Origin: Malania oleifera
Lineage: Eukaryota > Streptophyta > Magnoliopsida > Santalales > Ximeniaceae
NCBI RefSeq assembly: GCF_029873635.1
Contig: NC_080417.1
Coordinates: forward strand, 27,185,682 to 27,249,681
Direction of reading: 5' to 3'
Length of the DNA stretch: 64,000 nt
Shown here: positions 42,573-54,591 of the stretch, in pieces
Layout of the letters: each line of letters starts with the position of its first letter
Position numbering within the stretch: position 1 is the first letter of the stretch
Notes under the pieces: model-generated
Told to the model about the DNA's origin: nothing
Seen by the model: only the letters and a program-made list of their open reading frames with translations
Database searches by the model: none
Position numbers and translations under genes: made by a program

Positions 42573-44351
42573 CTATTGCGTTGCTGTGTGGGGATGTGAC
42601 GGTGAGGATGGGCGAGATGGTTTGTATATGGATGATGGGAAAGAAGTACGACGGTGTTTTGCAAGCACACACACTTCACATTGAAACTCAGAAGACATTT
42701 TATTTGAACAAATAGAAGGAAACAAACGTTTTAAACATTGAAAATTGGGATGAATCATCCTTGAATGTCATAACAAAAGTTCATTATCTCTAGAAATAGA
42801 TGCAGAATCACAAATTGAAGTATTACATAGTTCACTCAAGCTTGCCTCCTCAAAGTAGCAGAGTCTCTCATATGCCTTAGCAGTGCCAATCGTCTTCCTT
42901 GATGATAGGTTTTGAAAAACACAATGAGATGAAACAAATTTAGCAGAATAATTTGAGTGTTTTGTTACTGGCTGATGGATAGTAGATTGCAAGATAACTT
43001 GGGAACATGTATGACAGGTTGTAAAGTTATGGAGTCGGATATGCGAATACTTCCTTTACCAACAACTAGCGAGAGAGAGCCATCTACAATTTTTACTCTC
43101 AAATTCCCAACATATGGTGAGTAGGATGAAAACAAATGATAAGAACCAGTCATATGATCAGATGCACCTGAGTCAATTATCCATGGAGATTTGTAACAGG
43201 ATGTAGTATTTCAAGCTGACAGATAATTACCTCGATGAGCCAAGGAACCAGAGGAAGATTGACTCGATGTTTGAATTGACGAAATCATTTTATACAGTTG
43301 ATCTAACTGCTTAGGACTGAATGCACTACTTGAGGAGGTATTGGTTTTTTATCCTTGTAATTTTTTAGTTGACCCGTCAGTACTAACCTGGTACCCACGA
43401 TTTTTTTGGTATTGTCTCGGCTTCCAATCTGCCGATTTTCCATGAATCTCCCAGCAGGTATCTTTTAAATGACATGTTTTTCGACAATGTTCACACCATA
43501 ATTTACCTTTTTGTGGTTGTTGACTGGATCCCCCTGGCCTTTTGATACAAGGGCCGAGACATCAGGCCCATTAGTGTGCCCATTTGGATTTGGGGCGGAT
43601 ATGGGTAAGTCCAGCCCAACACAGTCACTTTGGGCCCTCAGCATCACACGCCTCCTACTCTCCTCCCTCCTAACTTCTGTGAAGACCTCTCGGGTTAAAG
43701 GAAGAGGTCGTCGGCCAAGTATGCGTCCCCTCACATCGTCCAAATCTCGTTTGAGGCCGGCAAGGAACTCGAAGACCCTTTCATTTTCGAGCCTCCTTCG
43801 GTATCTTGTGCTATCACCGAAGTACTCCCACTCCTCGGCGATGCTCAAGTCGAGCTCCTGCCAGAGATGGGTCATCTCCCTAAATACTCAGTAACGCCTC
43901 TCTCACCTTGCCTCATCTGCCACAATCGGGTCTTGATCTCGAAGATTTGTGAGTAACTCTCAACGTCGGAATATGTCTCACGAACGGCGTCCCAAGCATC
44001 CTTCTCCGTTGGCAAGAACAAATAGATTTTCCCGATTGACGGCCGCATCGAGTTGACAAGCCAAGTCATAACCATGGAGTTTTCAAACCTCCATTTTTGC
44101 AAGGCTACAACGTCAGTAGAGTCTGGTTTCCTCCGTTCGCCAGAAAGATAACCTAGCCTCCCTTTTCCTTTAATCACCAATTTTATGGATTGAGCCCACT
44201 CACGGAAAATTTTTCAATTTAATTTCTCCACTGAGAGTGGAAAGGCTATGTTATCTAGCCCATTCAAATCCCCAACAAATGTGGCCTCTGAGTTGCCATC
44301 GATATTTTCAGAAGAGGTCGCTCCTTCGCTATTGACGGTGCCGCTGGTCAT
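42573..44351 (-). pseudogene. Minus-strand copia gag-protease-integrase, truncated
   Basis: Start ATG at 44351 (MTSGTVNSEG). Gag has the segment VIKGKGRLGYLSGE and WLVNSMRPSIGKIYLFLPTEKDAWDAVRETYSD (44180-43900), then EFLAGLKRDLDDVRGRILGRRPLP. The zinc-knuckle region near 43500-43445 keeps CRKTCHLKDTCW-like residues. The protease region has DSGASDHMTGSYHLFSSYSPY and SDSITLQPVIHVPKLSCNLLSISQ (43190-42965). Pre-integrase follows with FVSSHCVFQNLSSRKTIGTAK, then FQCEVCVLAKHRRTSFP (about 42690-42640). Integrase core, RT and RNase H are absent. Stops and shifts occur in every domain. The motifs are of the RE1-like copia type. Confidence 0.82.
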
Positions 44352-44373
44352 AGTTAGCTAAGGTTGCGAAACC

Positions 44374-44388
44374 CTAACTCTGATACCA
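44374..44388 (-). promoter_or_regulatory. Primer-binding site of the minus-strand copia
   Basis: The minus strand reads TGGTATCAGAGTTAG, immediately adjacent to the LTR end (TTACA at 44389). This is a near-perfect initiator tRNA-Met primer site. Confidence 0.85.
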
Positions 44389-44570
44389 TGTAAGCGAAAG
44401 CCTTGAATTCTTATTGAATTAATTTTTCATATGTACATCCCAATCTTATATAATACAATCACCTATTCTAAACAAGGAAACAATCCCATTACCGAATAAT
44501 ATCAAATCCCCCACATTTACCCACTTTCCTAATTTGTTTATTATTTACAATGATACGTGGGATTTTAACA
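44389..44570 (-). repeat. Short (182-bp) 5' LTR of the minus-strand copia
   Basis: The minus strand reads TGTTAAAATCCCACG (from 44570) to CTTTCGCTTACA (44389), with a TATA-like TTATATAAG near 44443-44451 and AATAA further on. Its TG..CA ends and its contact with the primer site support an unusually short LTR. There is no second LTR to confirm the outer edge. Confidence 0.6.
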
Positions 44571-44584
44571 TCTTCACATTTCTT

Positions 44585-45057
44585 TCAACGCCATGTGATA
44601 GAACTGAAAACCTCACACTTAATAGCTATTCCGTCGCCTGAAGGCCAAGATAGTCCTGCGATTTTGTAATGGAAAGGAGGGTTACTTTGTGTGGTCATCA
44701 TAAATTTACATGTGACAAAATAGATTTTAATTTGGGTTTGGTATCTTTGTCCATTCTCAATAAGTTGTACAAAATCTAATAGGTTGTTTTGAGGTATATA
44801 GTTATCAATTAAAGATAAGAATGGTTGTCTACTTCCCAAAATAGAACATTGCTGCATAAAATATCTGAAAAAGCATATAGGCCAAGCAGGAAGAAAACTA
44901 ATGATGACACCCTACGCCAACTCATGCTTATTATTTTACAATAACAGATGGATTCACCATCACACTTGGTCACAATTTCAACCCATAAATCATTAAGAAT
45001 AGATGTGCAATAACGGACTTCCAATTGCCCAAAGAGCTCGTACAGTAGAAGTGCCAT
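44585..45057 (-). other. Unrecognised minus-strand ORF pair (possible gene fragment)
   Basis: Two overlapping minus-strand frames (82 and 90 codons) could form one protein of about 155 residues with a single frameshift near 44820-44850. The first reads MALLLYELFGQLEVRYCTSIL and the second ends IAGLSWPSGDGIAIKCEVFSS. The composition looks protein-like, with Trp and Cys, but I do not recognise the family. It directly flanks the LTR edge at 44570, so it is the target into which the copia inserted. It could be a captured or relic gene exon, or chance. Confidence 0.25.
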
Positions 45058-45900
45058 TTTTTGTAATGAGAAACAAAAATAAAAATAAAAGGAAGAGTAT
45101 GTTATTCTTAAATTTATGTTAATTTCAGTATATGACTTGCCCCTTATAATGTTGGATTCTTTTTTTTTTTTAATGCCAATTTGATGATTGTTAACTTTTG
45201 TTTTATGTATATTACAAATTAGGGGGAAAAGAATTTGTAGGCTTCGCCACTAGTAATTCCATTAAACAAGAGGATATGCATTTTGGCCCAATTAAAATAA
45301 AACATTTTCTTTTAATCTGTCAACTATTTTAATTTAACATGTTGTCTCTCAATCATCAATAATAATTGGCAAAGGCTATTAAGTCAGTCCTATGAGCTTT
45401 TAAACCAAAAAAAAAAAAAAATCAATGATAATAATAATTACAAAATCAGAATAGCAGTATGCAGACTAGAGGTTCAACAAAAGCTTATTAAAAAAGAAAA
45501 AAAGAACAAATTTTCAATTCCTTAATGGACACCTTAGCAATCGATAGCCCAAAAATTTTTATATAGTGACAATGTAATCTATATGTTCTCTAGGCATTGG
45601 CAAAGTACATTCTTCTTATATCATAATATATTGTAGAATTATACAAATATATATAGAGAATGCTACAGAACATAAAATATTTCAAGGCACATTACAACGT
45701 CGTTTTCTTTAAAATGTTATTTGCCCCCACCAGATCGATGTGTATTGAATCTGCAGAAAACAGATTCCGGGATTGAAGAAAATATAATTTGTGGAAGTTT
45801 TTGGGAAAAAGAGAATGAGAGTGATCGAATTTTCTATGTCATTTTTGGAATTAATTCTGTCTTTAAATAGACAAAATTATGCCTTTTTTTTTTTTTTGAA
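45058..45900. other. AT-rich intergenic sequence
   Basis: No gene or element end is recognised. It contains homopolymer runs and an A-rich stretch at 45405-45445. Confidence 0.5.
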
Positions 45901-45904
45901 AAGT

Positions 45905-46277
45905 CACATCTGTTCAATTCGCGAAACAGATATTTGAAATCGACTAGGCGTCAACCTAATCGTGCCCTGGTCGAGACATTCTGACCGTTAGATTAATTAT
46001 ACGCTTCAAATCACACCTTTTGATCTTATAAAAAATATAAAATTAATTTTTAAGTCATCTGATCATAATCAACAGTCACGATCTTCACATCTGTTCAATT
46101 CGCGAAATAGATTTTTGAAATCAACTAGGCGTCAACCTAATCGTGCCCTGGTCAAGCCCTAGTCGAGACTTTCTGACCATTAGATTAATTATACGCTTCA
46201 AATCACATTTTTTGATCTTATAAAAAATATAAAATTAATTTTTAAGTCATCTGATCATAATCAACGGTCACGATCTC
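45905..46277. repeat. Tandem duplication of about 182 bp
   Basis: Unit 1 (45905-46085) and unit 2 (46086-46277) both start CACATCTGTTCAATTCGCG and include GGCGTCAACCTAATCGTGCCC and TCATCTGATCATAATCAAC. Unit 2 carries a short extra AAGCCCTAGTC. The phrase 'GACCNTTAGATTAATTATACG' is typical of plant LTRs. Confidence 0.88.
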
Positions 46278-46289
46278 GCAATGATGCAA

Positions 46290-46573
46290 AGTGCTAACTG
46301 CTTATACGGCAACTAAATGCGCCATTAGCACCCTACAACCCATGCCACGCGCATGCACGTGCGCACTAGAGTACACACTAGCACTATCTCTCAATCAACT
46401 TTAAGAGTAAATTTCACATTATTATTTATTAATGACCTTTCTCTTTTCAACTTTTTCAATGTGGGACAAACTCACATAACATTAAATACTCCTCATGAAT
46501 GCTTTAAAAAATTCATAAATAGAAGACTTTGAAAACCCATAAAATCGTATATTTTAGAAAATATTTCAACATT
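46290..46573 (+). repeat. Direct repeat, left copy (partner 54303-54591)
   Basis: AACTAAATGCGCCATTAGCACCC through GAAAATATTTCAACAT matches 54303-54591 with moderate divergence. Shared words include AGAGTACACACTAGCACTATC and CAATGTGGGACAAAC. The two copies bracket the minus-strand copia/hAT assembly and may be parts of an outer LTR pair or of one split repeat. Confidence 0.8.
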
Positions 46574-48077
46574 CCCCATCATTTTCAAAATATAGATGAA
46601 AAACAATTTATTCAGATAAGAGATAATTTATGCATAAATAAAGGGGTGTTGGAATTGGTGTATTCCCAAGAGGGGGTGAATTGGGTATTTAAAAATTTCT
46701 CCTATGTTTAACCAAATATTAGCAATATTTCACAACCTAGTGACTTTCTAAGCATATACCAATTGCACAAATAAAAGTAATATGCGGAAATTAAATCATG
46801 CGCAATATTCACAATAAATTGAATATAACATACATGTGCAGAAATATAAAGTGCGGGAAATTAATAGGAGACACACGATATGTTATCAGGATTCGGCCAA
46901 TACTGCCCACGTCCCCACCTCAAGCTTGTAAGCTCGAGGATTTTACTAAGACTCACCTAACAGGTGGAGCGACACCAATTACAACCAGGTCAATTAGCAC
47001 ATGACTGACCTCAACATTTACAAATTCTCCTTACAGAGCGGAGAAGATCCTACCGATCCTTACGAGCTAGATCACTGCCCCCTCAGGCCGTGACTGGAAT
47101 ACAACCGAATGAATACAAATTTTGTGTACAAATAACGATGCTTCTAATACAAACAGATTTGCACCGTTACGCACAAGCAATAATCAATGCACCTCAAACA
47201 CAATAAGAACTATTAACTTGGTGCAAATATGTGTATCTACTCTCAGAATTATGTCAATATACATACAATCAAAGTGTGAGAGTGTATGTGTTGGCAATCT
47301 ATTTTTGAAACACTATTACATATAATAATTTCAACCATAAATATAGTTTCAAAGATTTCAATAGCTCAATCAAATATCTCAAATAAGATGTTCAAAAGTT
47401 CAACCACAAGAGATATTTTTAAAAAACAAGCTTTGTAAAAAAATATTTTTCTTCACAACACAAGATAAGCTTTTGAGTCGTACAATGAGAATGCAAAGAC
47501 TCACAAGCTTAAGAAAGTTTCCCACAAATGAATTTATGAATTAAATCACTAGGAAGACCTATAGGCGTACTCTCACTAAAATCAAAAATCAATACACTTA
47601 TATGAGCGTATAAACACGTAGGAATTATATGGAGTAACTCAAGATACTCTTTCTCAAAAGGATTTTGCAATGGAATGCTCAATGTAAAAGTATATGACTT
47701 TGAGTATGAAGAATATGGAAGTAAGGAAGATTCTGGCCAATAAAATTTTCAGAGAATTTTTGCTAATTTAAAACCCTAATTGTCCTTCATTTTGCAAATG
47801 AAATGCTATATATAGAAATAGGAAGAATTATATTCGTTGGGGACATATTGGTCATTTTGAAAAAAGTTGAAGTGAGATTAATAAAATTTAATAGTGTTTT
47901 AACCTCAGTAAAATTCTCCAACCCGAGAGCACCGGTAGACCGAACTTTTGGTTCGGTTGACCAAGTGGTTAGGTTCGGTCGACTGGGAAAAATTTGAACT
48001 ATCTTGCATAGTTCAAGGGGATTTTCCAAATCCGCACGATTCAATCGACCAAGTCAATTTGAACTACAGGGTTTAGT

Positions 48078-48085
48078 CAACCGGG
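48078..48085. repeat. hAT target-site duplication, left (CAACCGGG)
   Basis: This 8-bp word is identical to 52785-52792, directly outside the terminal inverted repeats. Confidence 0.92.
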
Positions 48086-49097
48086 TAGACCTGGCAAAGC
48101 GGATCGGGTCGGTTTATCCGTGACGGATAAGGCGAATTATCGGGTGAAAAAATCAGAATCCATATTCGACTCGTTTAAGTGACGGATTAGGCGGTTTCGA
48201 GTCAGATAATTCATGGCGGATGGACGGATAATCCGCCATTCTCAAATCTAATTTTATTAATAATTTATTTTTTTCATAATAATTTAAATTGTATATGATA
48301 ACTTACAATTAGTTTGTGTATTAACTTTTTTAGTAACTATATCAATCATTCAATCATTTATTCTAATTAACAACTCCTAATTCATGCAAGTAAAACTATA
48401 AGCAATAAAACATAATAAATTAATCTCAATCCAACTCAAAATAAAAACTCAAACTGTGTGACTCGTGTGAGTCTAAAATGTAAACATTATAATTGTTCTT
48501 ACAGCATGTCAGCATGTGAGTTTTTTTAAATACAACTATTGTCAAATCGTGTGAATCTCCCAAAATAAAACAATCAACAAACTAAAAAAAAATCTCAATC
48601 CATCCTTCAAATAACTTCAAAATCATTTGAATGCCTTGAATTAATTGAAATGCTTTCATTTGTGACATCAAAGCTTTCATCTTCTTCTCCTCGTGTGCCT
48701 ATCATAAAAGAATTCAAAATATAATTTAAGTTATGACTCAAATAACATAAATTGAACTTATTAATTAGCATCTCAAAAGTTACAAGTTATCAAACTGGGA
48801 AAAAAATTTACAAATAATTTATTCAACACTACAAGTTAAAACAACAAACAAACAATAATTTATTAACTACATAATTTTCAAAGATAAATAGAAGCACTAA
48901 CTGCACAGCCTGTGCTAGTGTAGTAATATTTAAATAAAGTCAAACAAAGCAAGATGATACACTAGATGAGGTACGACCTGCTGTTTCAGCTTGAGCAATA
49001 TCTTCAGCAAGTTCTTCCTTATCTACAAAATCTTCAACTGCATTCAAAATTCAAAATATAAATAAATATTGCATAATACATAGTAATTATAATATAA

Positions 49098-51166
49098 TTA
49101 AATAAGCATACCTCCTCGACTATACAGCCAATCACGAGTTAAAATGATAGTTTCAGCATTATCAGGCGTAAGAGAACTACGTGACATATTTATCACTTTT
49201 CCTCCAATACTAAATGCTAATTCCGATGCAACAGTTGATATTGGAATTGATAAGATATCTCTTGCCATTCGAGAAAGAATTGGATACCTATATTCATGAC
49301 TCCTCCAAAAGTCCAAAATATCCAATTCTTTATCACAATCTACCATCCTCTCTCTAAAAAAAATTTCTAGTTCTGACATTGGAGCTTCTTCATCTTCTTT
49401 AGCAAAAGCTTTAAAACCCTAAAAACAGGTATATAACAATAGAAATATAAAATTTCTATAGATGTATAATAAAAGTAAAATAAAATTTGTACTTAAAAAA
49501 AAATCTTACTTTTAGTGTCATATCAACTGATGTTGCAATAGGTGTCATATGACCATGATCATGACTAATAGTTGCTTCAAAGGAAGGCATTTTCTTAAAA
49601 GTTGAAAGGGAGTGGTGCTTCACATACTCATCAAAAAGTAAATGCATCTCACGCTGGATGTCATTTACTCGATCTTTCCAAGACATTGGTTGCACTTCTT
49701 TTAAACAAAAAGATACAAATTATATCTTGAAATGAGAATCCAAAATAACAGTCATTGCCAAAATTTTACTATAATCTGACCACTATTTGTCAAATTTCCC
49801 TTGCATTTGAGTAGCCACATTCCTTAAAAAGACGTCATCACCCAATGCCGCATTAAGTAAACTTACTTGTACCTTCCATACTCCTTGAAAGTATAAATTT
49901 GCAGTTGGATAAGATGTCCCAGAAAAAAGATTTGTCAAGTCATAAAAAACCTTCAAGAAACTAACAATTTTCTCAATTTCCTTTCATTCATAATCGTTTG
50001 GGCAAAACTTGAAATTCTCCTCACTAAACCTGAATTGGCAAATAGCATCTCTATAATATAAAGCACTTTCAAGCATCATATAAGTAGAATTCCACCTAGT
50101 AGGACAATCTTGGCGAAATCCTCTCACACGTGGCACTCTCACCTTTTCACAACATTCATGAAATCTAAACTTTCGATGTTGTGAATGCTTCACATATTTG
50201 ACATAATCTCGTATTTTGTCCACAGCGAAATGAGATAATTTTAGGCCATCTTGGACAATGAGATTCAATATGTGAGTGCAACAGCGAATATGAAAAAATT
50301 TTCCTTCCCTTACCAAAGCATTTTTCAAGTTCAGATTAGACTTCAAATACTCTACAAAACAATAATTAGATGTAGCATTGTCCAATGTTATGGAAAATAG
50401 CTTCTTGTCTATACCCCAATTCACCAATGAGTCCATGACTTTGTTACTAAGTGCTAGACCAGTATGTGGAGGAGGCATGCTTGAAAAACTCAATACTTTC
50501 TTCTGAAGCTTCCAATTTTTATCCACAAAATGTGCAGTTAAACATAAATAGCCATCAGTATTTAACGAAGTCCATAAGTCCGAAGTAAGAGAAATTCTAC
50601 TAGAATTATTTAATAAAAGCTCACGAATGTGCTCTTTTTCCTTAAAAAAAAACCCTCATAACATCAGCTTTTACAGTATTTCGTGTCCCAAATTTTGTCT
50701 CTGGATTTAATTCTAAAGCCCATTCATGAATTCCTTCATACTCAACAAAAGAAAATGGCAAATTGTGTCTCACAATTGCCATTGCCAACTTCCTACGTTG
50801 TACAACTTGATCAAGTTTTCGTGTATGTAGAGACAACTTTCCATCACCTTGACTCATTAGTATTTGTTTCAGATCATTATTTTTCTTTCCCATGCATTTT
50901 TTTGTATGACAATGTAAGTTTGATGTCCCAGAGTTCTTACTATGGTAGAAATATTTCTTAGGACAATACTTACATTGGGCATATTGTTTATCTCCACTTT
51001 CAATCAACTCAAAATCTGTCCAAATACTAGATGTTTTTTTCCTAACTCTTTTTACCTGTAGAGTTGTTTCTTTTGTAGGTTCCGTGTTTGATGAATCTGG
51101 CAACTAAACTTCTTCTTCACTCATTTCATCATTTTGATCAATTGAATTCGCTATTGACTGAGACAT
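49098..51166 (-). pseudogene. hAT transposase (BED finger, RNase H-like core, dimerisation domain)
   Basis: Start ATG at 51166 (MSQSIANSIDQ). A TAG near 51106 breaks the frame. The BED zinc finger follows (WTDFEL, CKYCPKKYFYH, NLHCHTKKC, 51015-50890). A run of A's at 50645 causes a frameshift. The RNase H-like core has SLTSDLWTS (first Asp, about 50590) and ITLDNATSN (second Asp, about 50385), then RCCTHILNLIVQDGL and CPTRWNSTYMML. TAA at 49984 and further shifts lead to ATQMQGKFDKYW. The C-terminal hAT dimerisation domain (YPILSRMARDILSIPISTVASELAFS, 49300-49210) keeps the catalytic Glu. The family resembles RICESLEEPER/DAYSLEEPER-type transposases. Confidence 0.88.
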
Positions 51167-52777
51167 TTTTTTCCCAAATCCTTATAATGCACTGCAAAAA
51201 ATTATGAAATGGGATTAAATGTTTTAGTTGACACTAAAACTTTTCAGTTAAGAAATAATGCTAAACTTTTAATGAAATAAACCTTGCACATGGTACAAAA
51301 ATTTTTGGACAAAATTACCTTTAGATGTCAATTAATCAAAGTTGGTAAGCTTGCCCTTTCATAAATATATAAATTAAGTTTCTAACAAACTCAAATCTTC
51401 GTAGATATATGTCAACTATCCAACAATCAATTTTTTTTTAAAAAAAAGAAAAGATTAGGCTTTAATAAATCTTTAAAAAAATGTGCCAATTAAATTCCCA
51501 AGAATTTATCTTACGTTTGAGACTATGAGTTTCGGGTCTTAGATTTGAATTTGTGTAAACTTAGACAAAATAATGCAAATTGTATTAAATTTCTTACAAA
51601 TCAACACAAATTCAAATTCAAGCCTAGAAATATATGCTCCCGAAAACTATTGATATCTAAAATTATATTCACTTAGTCAACCCTTGGGGTTTATTATTAA
51701 CGCATTTTAACTTGGATTTGTTTTTAAGAAAGAAAAGAAAACATGATTTTTAACTCATTAACTTGATCTCAAAAACTCTTATAAGGCACTTGTTGTTTAT
51801 TTCACCCTTACCTGCTAAAATTCAAATAAGTATATTTTTCCATCTAAAGGTCACTAATTGATAATTGCCTATATGACATATAAATGCAATTCATATATAT
51901 TTTTCCATTTATTAGTTGAGACATTTAAGACACCCAAACAGCTCATAAGGTGAAATCTCTTTTTCCCATCTGCCAAACAGGGGATTTAATAGTTTAACTT
52001 TGCTGGCCTCGACTGGGAAAAGATTCATCCTTTCACGCTCAGGCATAATTTTCTCAAGAAAGATATTAATCTTTAGTACCATAACTTTTAATAAAAAATG
52101 CTAAGAACCTGCAAGCCGCAAAGGGGACGACTGGGCGAGGCCTGCAAGTGCAAAGGAAGACTGGGCGAGGGACAAGGCCGAGGCTGAGTGGCTAGCGAGA
52201 GACGAAGATGACTAGGCGAAACTGCAAGCCACAAAGGAAGACTGGGCGTCGGTGAGGCCGTGATGGAATGGTGGCTCGTTAGTCGTGGCCGTGGCTGTGG
52301 GTGGCAGTCAGCGACGGCAATGGGAATCACCGTCGACTCGACGTCGTGGGATCACCGATCACTGGGATGTGGCTGCCGGCTGCGTAGCTAGAAAGGATGA
52401 AAATGAAACCCTAATCAGGTGAGGATTTGAGACTTGAGAGGGGGGCAGGGGCTACTTGTGGCCGTGTGGTGTGGCGAGTGGGCTTCTGCCGCTTCTCCGT
52501 GCATGTCTGGTGAGCCTGGGCCGTGTGAGCAGTGGGTAGTGGGCACGACTTTTATGGGCTGCTGGGCTTGAGGCCTTAAGCTTTTATGGGTTAATAATTA
52601 GTTATGAAATTTTAAACGGTTTGGCGGATATCCGCCGGATAAAACTGACCCGACCCGCTAAGGAGGCGGATATGAAAATTAAAAACCATATTTGACTCAT
52701 TTAGCAAGCGGTTGATGATAAGTCGATTAAAACGGATCGGATGCGGGTCGGATTAACAAATTTTTATCCATTTTGCC
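51167..52777. other. hAT non-coding upstream region
   Basis: AT-rich sequence to about 52080 is followed by a GC-rich block (52090-52560) with repeats around GACTGGGCGAGG and CTGCAAGC. This is in the right place for the transposase promoter and 5' UTR. The minus-strand ORF at 52088-52330 is Pro/Ser/Leu low complexity. Confidence 0.5.
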
Positions 52778-52784
52778 AGGTCTA

Positions 52785-52792
52785 CAACCGGG
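52785..52792. repeat. hAT target-site duplication, right (CAACCGGG)
   Basis: Identical to 48078-48085. Confidence 0.92.
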
Positions 52793-53250
52793 CAATTGGA
52801 AATTCCCACGTGGGTGTTCGGTCGATCAGGGCGTTGCCCATATAAACTTGGTCGGTCGACCGAGTGGTCAACTTGTTGACCCAGGGAAGTTCGGTTGACC
52901 AGTGATTGCATATATACTTCTGAACAGTTGACCGGGCGGTCAACTTGTTGACCCGTGGGGGTTCGGTTGACCGAGGATCTCAGTATAACTAAGTTCGGTC
53001 AACCAAATATACCATCCTTGGGCATTTCAGTCCATTTTCTCTTACAAAATTTTTCCTATTCATATGATGATTAATGTTAAGACTATAAGGCATATTTTTA
53101 TGAAGTTTTTTCACATTACAAGTACAAAGCACTATTTGCCTTGGGATGGATTATGTGACACATATACATTATAGTGCTTCCAGACACTACATATGATATA
53201 CTTTGCTCATTTAAGAGCTTGAAAATTTCAAGTGTTGAGTTGAGTTTCCA

Positions 53251-54300
53251 TCATTGGTGACTATAGGTTATGAATTTAAGTCTCATCCCCTTTGATGTTT
53301 TCCAAACCATTTCTCTTACAAGACCTTTTGTTAATGGGTCAGCCAAATTTTGGCTTGATCTCACAAAAACTATGGTAATTACACCATTTGTAATTAACTG
53401 CCTCACACAACTATGTCTTAGGCCAATATGTCTGGATTTACCATTATATATATTACTATATGCCCATGACAAAGTTGTCTCACTGTCACAATGCAAAGAT
53501 ATAGGTGGCATAGGCTTTGGTCAAATTGGAATTTCTAATAGCAGATTCCTAAGTCATTATGTCTCTTTGCTACAAGAAGCTAAAGCCACAAATCTTAATG
53601 TCATAGTGAAATCTATTATAAGGCTTTGCTTCTTTGAATCCCAGGGGATAGCTCCTCCACCAAAGGTGAATATCTGCTCACTGATTGATGTATGATCATT
53701 ACGATCTGTGATCCAATTGGCATATGTGAATCCTTCTAAAACAATAGGATATCCTTCATAATGCATGTCATAATCCATAATATTTTCCAAATACTTTAAC
53801 ACTATATATAGCATGTCAATGAATATCACTAGGATTACTAGTATATCTACTAAGTTTGCCTACAGAAAATGCAATATCAGGTTTAGTAGAAGCCATAGCA
53901 TACACCAAGCAACCAATAACTCTAGCATATTCTAATTGATTTCCTGCTCTACCAGTGTTGGATATAATTTCAAATTTGCATTAAAAAGTGTTCTAACGAG
54001 TTTGCAGTAATAGTGATTAAACTTTTTTTAGTATCTTTTCAATATAGCGTAATTGAATGAGAATCAATTTATCATTGTTTCTAATTATTCTAATACCTAG
54101 AATCACATGTGCATAACCCATGTCTTTCATATCAAAATTAGATAACAACAATTTCTTAACACTTTCAACACTTTCAATATATGTACCAAAAATTAGCATA
54201 TCATCAACATATAAGCAAATAATTACACATTTATTTCTATTGAACTTACTATATTCACATTTATTAGATTCATATATTCTAAAGTCATTAGAAATAATAA
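53251..54300 (-). pseudogene. Minus-strand copia RT-RNase H 3' end
   Basis: On the minus strand, right to left: RT pieces (LIFGTYIESVESVKKLLLSNFDMKDMGYAHVILGIRI, 54199-54090); a degraded stretch with the SLxYAMxxTRPD-type region (53980-53850); RNase H with YPIVLEGFTYANWITDRND and FTFGGGAIPWDSKKQ (53757-53650); and HCDSETTLSWAYSN, RHIGLRHSCVRQLI, LADPLTKGL (53500-53310). The family's catalytic Asp in 'SDANW' is Tyr here (TYANW). The YVDD box is lost at the 54300 edge. The presumed LTR follows at 53240. It differs from the other copia elements in the window. Confidence 0.85.
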
Positions 54301-54302
54301 CT

Positions 54303-54591
54303 TACGTCAACTAAATGTGCCACTAGTACCCTACAGCCAACACACATGCGGACAGTACGAAGCACCATCCTAGGGTGCCCTAGAGTACACACTAGCACTA
54401 TCTCTTAACCAACTTTAAAAGATTATTTCACCTTATCATTTATTAATGATCTTTCCTTTTCCATTTTTTCCAATGTGGGACAAACCCACATAACATTAAA
54501 TACTTCTCATGAATGCTTTAGAAAACTTATAACTAGAATACTTTGGAAACCCATAAAATCGTATATTTTAGAAAATATTTCAACATATATA
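54303..54591 (+). repeat. Direct repeat, right copy (partner 46290-46573)
   Basis: CGTCAACTAAATGTGCCACTAG through GAAAATATTTCAACAT. It adds about 15 bp around ATCCTAGGGTGCCC relative to the left copy. Confidence 0.8.

Larger units (their letters stand above)
48086..52784 (-). mobile_element. hAT transposon with intact ends (4,699 bp)
   Basis: Terminal inverted repeats TAGACCTGGCAAA (48086) and TTTGCCAGGTCTA (ending 52784) are perfect over 13 bp and flanked by CAACCGGG on both sides, the 8-bp duplication of hAT elements. Subterminal sequences carry GGATCGGGTCGG and GGCGGAT words at both ends. The interior has a decayed minus-strand transposase (49098-51166). A GC-richer block (52090-52560) upstream of it would be the promoter and leader side. 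The element sits inside LTR-like sequence. Confidence 0.93.
46647..53240 (-). repeat. Presumed 3' LTR of a minus-strand copia, split by a hAT transposon
   Basis: At 46647 TGTTGGAATTGGTGTATTCC and AAGAGGGGGTGAATTGGG form the reverse complement of a typical copia LTR end (CCCAATTCACCCCCTCTTGGG). To the right (47880-48085 and 52785-53010) are many GGTTCGGTTGACC/GGTCGACCGA words, including a 63-bp near-tandem repeat at 52845-52975. Copia RNase H on the minus strand ends at 53251. The hAT occupies 48086-52784. The exact LTR edge at the RNase H side is not determined. Confidence 0.5.

Noticed and set aside
42388..42684. Overlapping frames on both strands around 42388-42684
   Set aside because: They conflict with each other and partly overlap the copia pre-integrase remnant; no domain seen.
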